Assembly (NCBI GenBank): GCA_046760155.1
Contig: JBHIDQ010000008.1
Span: forward strand, 1 to 25,017
Reading direction: 5' to 3'
Length of the DNA: 25,017 bases
From: JBHIDQ01 sp046760155
GTDB taxonomy: Bacteria; Chloroflexota; Dehalococcoidia; Dehalococcoidales; RBG-16-60-22
Part shown: positions 14,546 through 21,679 of the stretch, in pieces
Layout of the letters: each line of letters starts with the position of its first letter
Position numbering within the stretch: position 1 is the first letter of the stretch
Program-made: the position numbers and the translations under genes
The notes under the pieces: generated by a model
What the model saw: the letters and a program-made list of their open reading frames with translations, nothing else
Database searches by the model: none
What the model was told of the DNA's origin: nothing

Positions 14546-14573
14546 TTGACAACTACAAGAATGGCATTATGAT
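14546..14573 (+). promoter_or_regulatory. Possible sigma70-type promoter
   Basis: Perfect TTGACA (14546-14551), 16-bp spacer, TATGAT (14568-14573) on the plus strand. The next plus-strand gene begins 170 bases later, so the 5' UTR would be long and would include the inverted repeat at 14686-14718. Confidence 0.45.
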
Positions 14574-14595
14574 TAAGCTTACCTGCTTCAAAGTC

Positions 14596-14608
14596 ATAAC
14601 TACATTCC
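14596..14608 (+). repeat. 13-bp direct repeat, copy 1
   Basis: ATAACTACATTCC, exact match to 15297-15309. The two copies lie on either side of the orphan gene at 14743-15234. Confidence 0.7.
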
Positions 14609-14685
14609 ACAGGCAAACAGATTAATCACTCTTTAGAGCTATGACAATCGTAAGAATGGGTGATTTACTATCAGCTGAATGAGAG

Positions 14686-14718
14686 TTAAAGTAAAAGTAA
14701 GTAATGCATTTACTTTAA
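14686..14718. repeat. Inverted repeat before the orphan exported-protein gene
   Basis: TTAAAGTAAA (14686-14695) pairs perfectly with TTTACTTTAA (14709-14718) across a 13-base loop. The loop side repeats GTAA, which allows a second 7-bp register (14694-14700 with 14710-14716). It ends 24 bases before the ATG, so it could be an operator or an RNA hairpin near the ribosome site. Confidence 0.5.
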
Positions 14719-14742
14719 ACATTATTTGGTAGGTGTGGTGGT

Positions 14743-15234
14743 ATGAGGTTATTGAAGTTATTGATAAATAACGCAGAGCGAATAATTGTGATAGCAATTA
14801 TTTCCTTTATTTTCTTTGGAGCCAATGGAGGTTCTTTTACATTTGCCAAACCAGAGTATGTTTTAGGGATTCCTTTCGAGGGCAAAACGGTTACCATAGC
14901 GGGACAACCAACTGTTTCATTAAGTGTGATAAGAGAAGTTCGTGAGGTATCAGCGACATATGAACATCATACGGTCGCAACAGCGTTGCAATTAATGAGG
15001 GTGACAGAGGGTGTGAAAGAAGTTCCCGTGGTCACCGTATCGACAAATGACATGGGAAGCTTTCCTTCATCAAAGCACAGTCTATACCCCAATTATCTTG
15101 CCAAAAGGTTTAGTCTATTTAAGTACATAGTTAATAGTGAGGGCATTGTCAGCATTGATGCCCCGGCGGCAACCACCGAAGCTCAGCTTGAAAAAATCGA
15201 AAAGTGGCTCGAGCGGCTAGAAAAAGATAGATAA
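14743..15234 (+). CDS. Hypothetical exported or membrane-anchored protein (163 aa)
   Basis: I do not recognise it. Residues about 1-35 hold a basic N-terminus (MRLLKLLINNAERI) and a hydrophobic stretch (IIVIAIISFIFFGANGG), fitting an uncleaved anchor or a poor signal peptide. The rest is soluble, with a strand-rich section (GKTVTIAGQPTVSLSVIREV), a YEHHT pair of histidines and a charged amphipathic C-terminal helix (AQLEKIEKWLERLEKDR) that could form a coiled coil. There is no cysteine. The ribosome site is a GGTGG-type purine run close to the ATG. Base composition is lower in GC than neighbouring genes, and the gene sits alone between two copies of a 13-bp repeat, which hints at acquired DNA. 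Confidence 0.7.
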   Translation: MRLLKLLINNAERIIVIAIISFIFFGANGGSFTFAKPEYVLGIPFEGKTVTIAGQPTVSLSVIREVREVSATYEHHTVATALQLMRVTEGVKEVPVVTVSTNDMGSFPSSKHSLYPNYLAKRFSLFKYIVNSEGIVSIDAPAATTEAQLEKIEKWLERLEKDR

Positions 15235-15296
15235 ACCCCACGCATCCAATCAATGGTAAACCAGTATCCTTGATAATAACTCCACTCTAATATCCT

Positions 15297-15309
15297 ATAA
15301 CTACATTCC
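15297..15309 (+). repeat. 13-bp direct repeat, copy 2
   Basis: ATAACTACATTCC, identical to 14596-14608. A looser version (ATAACTCCACTC) lies about 20 bases earlier in the same intergenic stretch. Confidence 0.7.
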
Positions 15310-15326
15310 GTATGTCCAGAGATTCA

Positions 15327-15355
15327 TTGTTGATTTTGGGCATTGAGAATATAAT
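15327..15355 (+). promoter_or_regulatory. Promoter for the CinA-domain gene
   Basis: TTGTTG (15327-15332), 17-bp spacer, perfect TATAAT (15350-15355). This predicts a start near 15362 and a 42-nt 5' UTR. Confidence 0.65.
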
Positions 15356-15403
15356 TAATAAAACAAGAAGTTAATCATTATTTCTAATTTAAATTGGGAA
15401 CTC

Positions 15404-15883
15404 ATGACCAGTTTAGAACAAGAAATCGGTAATTTACTCCGCCAGAAGGGAATGACTTTGGGGGTGGTTGAATCGGCCACGGGAGGGCTAATTTCCCATC
15501 GGATAACCAATGTCCCGGGTAGTTCAGACTACTTTAAAGGGTCGGTTACTGCTTATAGCAATGAGGCTAAGGTTAAGGTGGTGGGGGTAAAGGCGGAGAC
15601 CATCAACCGGTACGGTGCGGTGAGCTCTCAGGTGGCTGAAGAGATGGCCGAGGGAGGGCGAAAGCTATTGGCGGTGGATATCTGTCTCGCTGACACTGGT
15701 ATTGCCGGGCCTAGTGGGGCTACTCCAGGAAAGCCGATGGGGCTATTCTACTTGGGACTATCCCATCAAGGAGGCACTTACAGCCGAAAACACGACTTTC
15801 AGGGAGACCGAGAGCAAAACAAGCAGAGCGCTGCTGAAGCTGCTTTAGGTTGGTTAAAAGAATATCTGGAGAGCCTCAAATAG
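15404..15883 (+). CDS. pncC: CinA C-terminal domain protein, nicotinamide-nucleotide amidase (PncC) type
   Basis: 159 residues, a stand-alone C-terminal domain without the N-terminal MoCF-like domain of full CinA. The predicted reaction is deamidation of nicotinamide mononucleotide to nicotinate mononucleotide in pyridine-nucleotide salvage. Family motifs are visible: ESATGGLISHRIT, PGSSDYFKGSVTAYSNEAK, and TGIAGPSGATPGKPMGLFYLG. The usual ESCTGG reads ESATGG here (Ala25 for Cys). The ATG is preceded by GGGAA. A promoter lies upstream and a hairpin downstream, so it seems to be a one-gene unit. Activity is predicted from the family only. Confidence 0.93.
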   Translation: MTSLEQEIGNLLRQKGMTLGVVESATGGLISHRITNVPGSSDYFKGSVTAYSNEAKVKVVGVKAETINRYGAVSSQVAEEMAEGGRKLLAVDICLADTGIAGPSGATPGKPMGLFYLGLSHQGGTYSRKHDFQGDREQNKQSAAEAALGWLKEYLESLK

Positions 15884-15908
15884 ACTGATAAGGGATAAAA
15901 AGGTGTTT

Positions 15909-15930
15909 AAGAGGGGCGTCAGCCCCCCTT
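15909..15930 (+). terminator. GC-rich hairpin after the CinA-domain gene
   Basis: AAGAGGGGC-GTCA-GCCCCCCTT forms a strong stem of about 8 bp with one mismatch. It lacks a U-run on the plus side, so it may be a bidirectional or atypical terminator, or an RNA-stabilising 3' end, 26 bases after the stop. Confidence 0.55.
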
Positions 15931-15948
15931 CCAAAATCTTTCCCTCAA

Positions 15949-15957
15949 TGTTATACT
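15949..15957 (+). promoter_or_regulatory. Extended -10 promoter for rph
   Basis: TGTTATACT matches TG-n-TATAAT with one change in the -10. Transcription would begin near 15964, leaving a 27-nt leader with TAGGAGA before the GTG start. No clear -35 is seen. Confidence 0.5.
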
Positions 15958-15990
15958 CTGACAGACCATCTGCTAGGTAGGAGACTCTAA

Positions 15991-16710
15991 GTGAAAAGAG
16001 CTGACGGCCGTGCCTATGATGAATTACGGCCAATCAAAATAGTCCCCGGATTTCTTAGCTTTGCTGAAGGCTCAGCACTAATCGAGCTGGGTAAAACCCG
16101 CGTGCTGTGCTCGGTTAGCGCTGAGGAAAGAGTGCCCAACTTCCTCAAAGGAAGTGGTAGCGGCTGGATTACCGCGGAATATGCCATGATCCCCCGGGCG
16201 ACGGTTACCCGCACCCCGCGCGATTCGGCACTGGGGAGGGTGGGTGGTAGAAATCAGGAAATCCAGCGCTTCATTGGACGCTCACTTCGCGCCGTAACTG
16301 ACCTCAAGCCACTGGGAGAAAGGACATTAGTTGTCGATTGTGATGTGATTCAGGCAGATGGTGGCACCAGAACTGCCGCCATTACCGGGGCCTATGTCGC
16401 TCTGCATCAAGCCCTCCACAACCTGGCGAATATGGGAGTAATATCCTCGGTGCCGCTAAAAAGCGCCGTGGCTGCGACCAGTGTCGGCATTGTGCACGGC
16501 AATATGCTGCTAGACCTGTGCTACGATGAAGACTACGGTGCTGCGGTTGACTTTAATGTGGTCATGACCAGCAAAGGTGAATTCGTTGAGATTCAGGGTA
16601 CCGCTGAAGGTAAACCCTTCTCCAGAGAGACCGTTGATGAATTACTCTCTTTAGCCGAAAGGGGTATCAAGCAACTGTTTCAAATCCAGCAGAGTGTCAT
16701 TGGAAGCTAA
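15991..16710 (+). CDS. rph: RNase PH
   Basis: A 239-residue phosphate-dependent 3'-5' exoribonuclease that trims tRNA 3' ends; a hexamer in the cytoplasm. Length and motifs are typical: MKRADGRAYDELRP at the start, GSGSGWITAEYAMIPRAT, GRVGGRNQEIQRFIGRSLRA, the catalytic-centre region DCDVIQADGGTRTAA, and FVEIQGTAEG near the end. Start is GTG with TAGGAGA six bases upstream. It is convergent with proA; stop codons are 14 bases apart. In many bacteria rph is next to a dITP/XTP pyrophosphatase gene, which is absent here. Confidence 0.97.
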   Translation: MKRADGRAYDELRPIKIVPGFLSFAEGSALIELGKTRVLCSVSAEERVPNFLKGSGSGWITAEYAMIPRATVTRTPRDSALGRVGGRNQEIQRFIGRSLRAVTDLKPLGERTLVVDCDVIQADGGTRTAAITGAYVALHQALHNLANMGVISSVPLKSAVAATSVGIVHGNMLLDLCYDEDYGAAVDFNVVMTSKGEFVEIQGTAEGKPFSRETVDELLSLAERGIKQLFQIQQSVIGS

Positions 16711-16724
16711 AGTAGCAACGGGCT

Positions 16725-17999
16725 TTAAGCTCTTACCTGACCGCTGCCAAAGATAACCCATTTATAAGTGGTCAGTTCTCTTAACCCCAGCGGACCACGG
16801 GCATGTAGTTTCTGGGTACTGATGCCAACCTCAGCCCCCAAGCCGAACTGACCCCCATCAGTAAACCGCGTGCTGGCGTTAACGTAGACACAGGCGGCAT
16901 CTACTTCATTTAGAAAGCGCCTGGCGGCTGAATATTCCTCAGTAACTATCGCTTCAGAATGCCCGGAACCATAGTGCTCAATGTGCGCCAGCGCTTCATC
17001 CAGAGAATCTACCACCTTGATTGCCGCCACCAACGCCAGAAACTCCTTACCCCAGTCTTCCTTGGTCGCTGGAATAAGTTTCAAGCCGGAACGGGATTTA
17101 AGGATAGCTAGAGCTCGCTCATCGCAGTGCATTTCCACTCCTGCTTTTGCCCACTCGGTGGCGACTAGAGGTAGATAGCGTTTGGCAATATCAGCGTGAA
17201 CCAGGAGTGTGTCCAAGGCATTACACACGGTTGGTCGCTGTACTTTAGCATTATCGGCAATCGCCACTGCCTTATTCACATCGGCGCTTTTGTCGACATA
17301 AGTATGGCAAACGCCAATCCCGCCGGAAACGACCGGCATACGGGCGTTCTCGGAGACAAATTTTATCAGCCCGGCGCCACCACGAGGAACGACAAGGTCA
17401 ATGATTTCTCTCATCGTCAGCAGATGGTCAACCAGAGTCCGGTCAGTATTTTCCACAAATTGCACCGCTCCCTCAGGCACTCCGGCACTTATCGAAGCGT
17501 CTTGGACCACCTTGGCTAAGGCACTATTGGAGTGAATTGCCTCTTTGCCGCCCCTGAGGATTACTGCGTTGCCCGACTTCAAACAGAGGACAGAGATGTC
17601 AATGGTAACATTGGGTCGGCTTTCATAGATAGCACCAATGACGCCCAAAGGCACCCGTTTTTTACCAATCTGCAAACCGTTGGGTTGAGTGTGCATATCA
17701 AATATCTCACCTACCGGGTCAGGTAGCGCCGCCACCATCAGTATATCCTGGGCAATAGCCTCAAGACGGCTGGAATTCAGCATCAGGCGGTCGAGCATGT
17801 GGGCGCTCATACCTGATGCTTCTGCCTCTTTGTAGTCAATCTGATTGGCAGTTAATATTTCATCCTTTTTGCGTAACAGGTCTTGGCTGATACTCTGCAG
17901 AGCTTGGTTCTTAATATCGCTGGAAAGGTAAGCCAGGTGATGGGAAGCAGCCTTAGCCGCTCTTCCCTTGGCTTCCAGTTCTGCAATCGCCGGTTTCAT
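16725..17999 (-). CDS. proA: Gamma-glutamyl phosphate reductase
   Basis: A 424-residue aldehyde-dehydrogenase-fold enzyme for the second step of proline synthesis, reducing gamma-glutamyl phosphate to glutamate semialdehyde with NADPH. Motifs include IYESRPNVTIDI (122-134), KSGNAVILRGGKEA (141-154), PRGGAG and the catalytic Cys259 in KVQRPTVCNALDT. The C-terminal FGLGAEVGISTQKLHARGP segment is also typical. GAGGAAG stands before the ATG. It is downstream of proB but separated from it by an 88-residue unknown gene, with a 28-base gap to that gene. Confidence 0.98.
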   Translation of the reverse strand: MKPAIAELEAKGRAAKAASHHLAYLSSDIKNQALQSISQDLLRKKDEILTANQIDYKEAEASGMSAHMLDRLMLNSSRLEAIAQDILMVAALPDPVGEIFDMHTQPNGLQIGKKRVPLGVIGAIYESRPNVTIDISVLCLKSGNAVILRGGKEAIHSNSALAKVVQDASISAGVPEGAVQFVENTDRTLVDHLLTMREIIDLVVPRGGAGLIKFVSENARMPVVSGGIGVCHTYVDKSADVNKAVAIADNAKVQRPTVCNALDTLLVHADIAKRYLPLVATEWAKAGVEMHCDERALAILKSRSGLKLIPATKEDWGKEFLALVAAIKVVDSLDEALAHIEHYGSGHSEAIVTEEYSAARRFLNEVDAACVYVNASTRFTDGGQFGLGAEVGISTQKLHARGPLGLRELTTYKWVIFGSGQVRA

Positions 18000-18027
18000 T
18001 CTTGCTTCCTCAAGTTATTCTGGTACG

Positions 18028-18294
18028 CTATTTAAGGGCACTGGTGCCGTTGAATTGATAGACATAACGGGTTGGGATGCCGCTCACCGCCCGGTTGACT
18101 CGCTTTCTCAGGTGGCATTTGCCCTTACGTGCGTCCTCTAGTTCAATTACATAGTTTTCCCTATCATCAATACGTACATAGTCGGTGAGGGTGAGTTCTC
18201 CCCACCAACTTGTGGCTGACTTATCGTGGAACTGGTAATTAACCTCAGTCACAAATTGGTTATCACTGAACCTGTAAAGTTTACCTATACTCAC
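18028..18294 (-). CDS. Hypothetical protein inserted between proB and proA (88 aa)
   Basis: The small, basic protein looks all-beta: KLYRFSDNQFVTEVNYQFH, a SWWGELTLTDYVRI strand pair, NYVIELEDARKGKCHLRKR and a final TRYVYQFNG. It has a single cysteine (Cys60) and no membrane segment. It is well supported as a gene: AGGAGG six bases before the GTG start and tight packing (10-base gap after proB, 28 before proA). I know no standard proline-pathway role for such a protein. The repeated aromatic-charged strand pattern resembles small beta-barrel modules, but that is impression only. Confidence 0.8.
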   Translation of the reverse strand: MSIGKLYRFSDNQFVTEVNYQFHDKSATSWWGELTLTDYVRIDDRENYVIELEDARKGKCHLRKRVNRAVSGIPTRYVYQFNGTSALK

Positions 18295-18304
18295 TTTAAT
18301 CCTC

Positions 18305-19453
18305 CTAAAGAACGGCTAAATTATCTCGGTGCACTACTTCTGGTCCGTAGTCAAAATCAAGTAGTGCGGCGATTTTTTCAGAGTGAACCCCTTTAATAAG
18401 GTTAACATCACTGGAGCTATAGTTGACTAGACCACAACCGAGGTGGGAACCTTCGGTATCGTAGATATCAACGATGTCGCCGCGGTCAAAATCGCCCTCG
18501 ATTTGTTTGATGCCGGCGGCGAGTAAACTCCGATTTTGCCTTTTCAGTGCCAGAGCGGCTCCGGAATCAATCACCAGCTTACCCTGAATACAAAGACCGG
18601 AAAGCATCCAGCGCTTGCGACTCTCAAGCTTACTGGTGGTCGGCGAGAAACGGGTGCCGACTGTTTCACCAGAGGCCAGTCTTGGGATAATATCTGGTTC
18701 CCTGCCATCAGCGATAACTACAGTTACTCCTGAGGCAGTGGCGAGCTTAGCTGCTTCTATTTTGGTAATCATGCCGCCGATGCCAAGACCGCCTGCCTTA
18801 TCCGCCAGGTGCTCAATCTCTGAATCTATCCGGTCCACCTGTGAAATAAGACGGGCATCTGGGTCGCGTCTCGGGTCAGCGGTATGCAGTCCGGCAGTAT
18901 CAGTAAGCAGTAAGAGCAGGTCAGCATCAACCAGATTGGCTACCATCGCTGAGAGATTATCATTATCGCCAAACTTAACTTCATCAAGCTCATCAACGGC
19001 GACGACATCGTTTTCATTGACAATGCAGACTACCCTAAGCTGCAGCAAAGCGAGCAGGGTGTTGCGGGCATTGAGATAACCAGCACGGTCGGAAAGGTCA
19101 GCCTTGGTCAGCAATGCCTGTGCTACCGTAATATCATATTTACTGAACAATTGCTCGTAAACATTCATCAGGCGACTTTGCCCCACTGAACATAACACCT
19201 GCTTAAAAGGGATACCTTTAATCTTTTTGGCTAAACCCAGCTTATGCCTGCCGGCCGCCATGGCTCCCGAGGAGACGATGAGCAGTTCCAGTCCCTGCTT
19301 ATGTAGTTTGGCTACCTGAGCAGCCAGCCTTGACATTATCTCCTGGTTCAGCTGGTCATTGCCACCGGTGAGCAGGCTGGTGCCAAATTTAACCACGATT
19401 CGGTGATGTGGCAGCGTCGACGACTTTAAATTACTTCTCTTATTTTTACCCAT
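18305..19453 (-). CDS. proB: Glutamate 5-kinase with PUA domain
   Basis: A 382-residue ATP-dependent kinase for the first step of proline synthesis. The amino-acid-kinase domain (about 15-275) shows IVVKFGTSLLTGG, IVSSGAMAAGRHKLG, NENDVVAVDEL and KFGDNDNLSAMVA. The C-terminal PUA domain spans about 290-370 (DSGAALALKRQNRSLLAAGIK, FDRGDIVDIYD). The enzyme is normally feedback-inhibited by proline. The N-terminal 14 residues before the kinase strand are longer than usual and basic, so an internal start is possible, but none has a better ribosome site. It heads the proB-88 aa-proA operon. Confidence 0.97.
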   Translation of the reverse strand: MGKNKRSNLKSSTLPHHRIVVKFGTSLLTGGNDQLNQEIMSRLAAQVAKLHKQGLELLIVSSGAMAAGRHKLGLAKKIKGIPFKQVLCSVGQSRLMNVYEQLFSKYDITVAQALLTKADLSDRAGYLNARNTLLALLQLRVVCIVNENDVVAVDELDEVKFGDNDNLSAMVANLVDADLLLLLTDTAGLHTADPRRDPDARLISQVDRIDSEIEHLADKAGGLGIGGMITKIEAAKLATASGVTVVIADGREPDIIPRLASGETVGTRFSPTTSKLESRKRWMLSGLCIQGKLVIDSGAALALKRQNRSLLAAGIKQIEGDFDRGDIVDIYDTEGSHLGCGLVNYSSSDVNLIKGVHSEKIAALLDFDYGPEVVHRDNLAVL

Positions 19454-19483
19454 TTCCAGTCACCCTAAAAAGGGACTTGCTCC

Positions 19484-19512
19484 ATTATAGCAAGCTGGGA
19501 CGAATTGGACAA
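19484..19512 (-). promoter_or_regulatory. Sigma70-type promoter of the proline operon
   Basis: On the minus strand TTGTCC (-35, 19507-19512), 17-bp spacer, perfect TATAAT (-10, 19484-19489), with transcription starting about 24 bases before the proB ATG. Confidence 0.78.
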
Positions 19513-19530
19513 GGATACAGCGCTGCGATA

Positions 19531-19539
19531 TGCTATTAT
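19531..19539 (+). promoter_or_regulatory. Extended -10 promoter for the MFS gene
   Basis: TGCTATTAT (TG-n-TATTAT) ends 11 bases before the MFS ATG. Initiation 6-8 bases after it would give a transcript with only about 4-6 bases of leader, consistent with leaderless translation, since no ribosome site is present. The region is shared with the proB promoter on the other strand. Confidence 0.5.
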
Positions 19540-19550
19540 ACTGATGCCGA

Positions 19551-20726
19551 ATGAGTGATTTAAGACAATCTCAAGCCCGGTGGGTCTTACCTATCACCTC
19601 TATTGTTACCTTTCTTGGTTTTCTGGATACTCATTTACTGATACCAATTATGGCTCTGTACGCCACTGAGCTTGGTGCCAGCATTGGGATTATTGGGCTT
19701 ATCATCGGGCTTTATTCACTAACCAATACCCCAGCCAATATTCTATTCGGTCGGTTGATTGACCGCATAGGTTATAAGGTTCCGTTGATGGCTGGTCTCA
19801 TTGGGGATGCCTTGAGCATGTTTCTTTACTCAGTAAGCCGATTGCCGATTCATCTGGCCTTAGTGCGGATACTGCATGGGACGACTGGTGCCTTAATTGG
19901 CCCGGCGACGATGTCGGTTATCGCTGATTATAGTGCTGAGAGGCAAGAGGGTAGGGCGATGGGCTTCTACGGCATGGCCCTGGCAACCGCCACTTTGGTT
20001 GGCTACGGATTGAGCGGAACTCTCGCCTCCCGACTGGGTTATCAAGCCGTTTTCCTGTTCGGCGCCGCCATGTTGATTATTGGAGTGATGCTGAGTTTCT
20101 GGTTGCCTGGTAGTCGGCGAAGCAGTAATGGTCTCAAAACTTCATCTGGTGATTTCAACAAGACAAAAGATTTAATTGGCCGAAGAGGACTTAGTATTGC
20201 CTACTGTGCCATATTTGCTCAATACTTTACCTTCGGTGGTGTGGTCACCCTGCTGCCAATCTACGTGAAGAGCCTGGGGATGGAAGCCTTTCATGTTGGC
20301 ATACTGCTGGCTATCTTCGCCATTATGTTTATCATCATTCAATTTCCCAGTGGCGCTATCTCGGACAGGATAGGACGACTGAACCCTATTGCCTTTGGCT
20401 TAGGCCTGGGTATAGTTTCCTTGGTTATGCTGCCTTCAGTAGCGGTATTCCCCTTGTTGGCATTGGCCATGGCTTTGTATGGGACAGCCTATGGTCTACT
20501 ATTTCCCTCGATTTCTGCCTTGGTAGCTGACAACACCATTCCTGAGGAGCGCGGTTTGGCTACTGGAATATTTCACGCTCTGCTTACGGCCGGAGTTGCC
20601 GTTGGGGCACCCGTGATGGGTTGGGTCGGTGGCATGGTGGGGGTAAAGTTGGGCTTAGCCTTAAACTCTGGTAGTATGGCTTTGGCGCTAGTTATTACGC
20701 TGAGAACCATGAAAAAGATTATTTAA
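19551..20726 (+). CDS. Major facilitator superfamily transporter (12 TM)
   Basis: A 391-residue inner-membrane secondary transporter with about twelve hydrophobic helices in two six-helix halves. The MFS motif A occurs after TM2 (FGRLIDRIGYKVPL) and its echo in the second half (SGAISDRIGRLNP). A motif resembling the TM5 antiporter motif (YGLSGTLASRLGYQ) suggests a drug/H+ antiporter-like type, but the substrate is unknown. The middle loop (about 185-215) is hydrophilic and serine-rich. There is no Shine-Dalgarno before the ATG; the promoter -10 is 11 bases away. A short-chain dehydrogenase follows 27 bases later and is likely co-transcribed. Confidence 0.92.
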   Translation: MSDLRQSQARWVLPITSIVTFLGFLDTHLLIPIMALYATELGASIGIIGLIIGLYSLTNTPANILFGRLIDRIGYKVPLMAGLIGDALSMFLYSVSRLPIHLALVRILHGTTGALIGPATMSVIADYSAERQEGRAMGFYGMALATATLVGYGLSGTLASRLGYQAVFLFGAAMLIIGVMLSFWLPGSRRSSNGLKTSSGDFNKTKDLIGRRGLSIAYCAIFAQYFTFGGVVTLLPIYVKSLGMEAFHVGILLAIFAIMFIIIQFPSGAISDRIGRLNPIAFGLGLGIVSLVMLPSVAVFPLLALAMALYGTAYGLLFPSISALVADNTIPEERGLATGIFHALLTAGVAVGAPVMGWVGGMVGVKLGLALNSGSMALALVITLRTMKKII

Positions 20727-20753
20727 CCATAAAATGAAAGTAAGGAGGCAAGA

Positions 20754-21539
20754 ATGAGGGTACAGGGAAAGGTAGCACTAGTTGCCGGTGCCGGAACGAT
20801 TGGACCACCGGGAGGTAAACTTGGCAATGGACGAGCCGCCGCAATTCTGCTGGCGAAGGAAGGTGCCCGTGTTGTCGCCGCTGATATTTCTCTGGAGGCG
20901 GCTGAGGAAACGGTGGCCAAGATTAAAGACAAAGGTGGTGATGCTATCGCTATTCAAGGTGATGTCTCAAGGGAAGCAGACGCCAAAAGAATGGTTGAGA
21001 TGACTCTTTCACACTATGGGAAATTGGACATCCTGGATAACAATGTCGGCATTTATCTCGAAAGAGACATCGTTGACATGAGTGTGGAAGAGTGGGACCA
21101 CATGATGGCGGTGAACGTAAAGGGGATATTTTTAGTGTCTAAATATGCCATTAAGGCGATGATGAATAGTGGTGGAGGAGCTATTGTCAACTTAGCCACG
21201 ATTTGGGCACTACAGCCCCGCCCTGGCTCATCTGCCTATAACACTTCGAAAGCTGCGGTAATAGGGCTGACCAAGTGCATGGCCGTGGAGTATGCCCCTT
21301 ATGGCATTAGAGTGAATTGCGTGATACCAGCGGTTATCGATACCCCATTATTCGACACTGTTGCCACACCGGAAGGCAAGAAGAAACGAATAGGGAGAAT
21401 TCCTCTCGGGCGTATGGGCCTGGCTGAAGAAGTGGCTAAAATAGTTCTCTTCTTTGCTTCAGATGACTCATCCTATACAACTGGGGAAACAGTATTGGTG
21501 GACGGGGGGATGTTCGCGGGCTATCCTCGCTTCTTTTGA
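20754..21539 (+). CDS. Short-chain dehydrogenase/reductase with expanded glycine loop
   Basis: A 261-residue SDR. The cofactor loop is variant: AGAGTIGPPGGKLGNGRAAA (residues 11-30) has an insertion between TG and the GxG that is seen in a known SDR subgroup. NNAG reads NNVG (97-100), and the catalytic Tyr162/Lys166 (YNTSK) are intact. At the usual catalytic Ser position the sequence reads NLATI, placing Thr149 there. The C-terminal SSYTTGETVLVDGG is standard. GGAGG precedes the ATG. It shares a transcript with the MFS transporter. Substrate unknown; the protein differs clearly from the SDR at 11611. Confidence 0.92.
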   Translation: MRVQGKVALVAGAGTIGPPGGKLGNGRAAAILLAKEGARVVAADISLEAAEETVAKIKDKGGDAIAIQGDVSREADAKRMVEMTLSHYGKLDILDNNVGIYLERDIVDMSVEEWDHMMAVNVKGIFLVSKYAIKAMMNSGGGAIVNLATIWALQPRPGSSAYNTSKAAVIGLTKCMAVEYAPYGIRVNCVIPAVIDTPLFDTVATPEGKKKRIGRIPLGRMGLAEEVAKIVLFFASDDSSYTTGETVLVDGGMFAGYPRFF

Positions 21540-21595
21540 TTTTTGAGTAAGATTTCAGCTACGGTAGTAAGGTAAATAAACACCCGAAAGCTTGT

Positions 21596-21625
21596 TTGAA
21601 CTTCCCAAGTTAACGGTGTTAAAAT
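21596..21625 (+). promoter_or_regulatory. Probable promoter for mfd
   Basis: TTGAAC (21596-21601), 18-bp spacer, TAAAAT (21620-21625). The predicted start is near 21632-21633, at the base of the hairpin described next. Confidence 0.55.
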
Positions 21626-21632
21626 TTTTACC

Positions 21633-21657
21633 AGGGCTGGTCGTTTCGGCGAGCCCT
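21633..21657 (+). other. 5' UTR hairpin of mfd
   Basis: AGGGCT-g-GTCG-TTT-CGGC-g-AGCCCT forms a 10-bp stem with a single G-G mismatch and one G-U pair. It would sit at the very 5' end of the mfd mRNA, ending 11 bases before the GGAGAA ribosome site. There is no U-run, so it is not a terminator for the upstream dehydrogenase; it may protect the mRNA or tune translation. Confidence 0.6.
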
Positions 21658-21679
21658 AAAGGTGTTTGGAGAAGAAAAT

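Larger units (their letters stand above)
14426..14742. other. 317-bp AT-rich intergenic region between divergent genes
   Basis: No gene is visible. It contains a minus-strand TATAAT (about 14477-14482) upstream of the two-TM gene without a good -35, a plus-strand promoter-like pair at 14546-14573, an imperfect 17-bp direct repeat (14547-14563 and 14642-14658, 13 of 17 identical), one copy of a 13-bp repeat, and a 10-bp inverted repeat just before the next gene. Confidence 0.6.
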
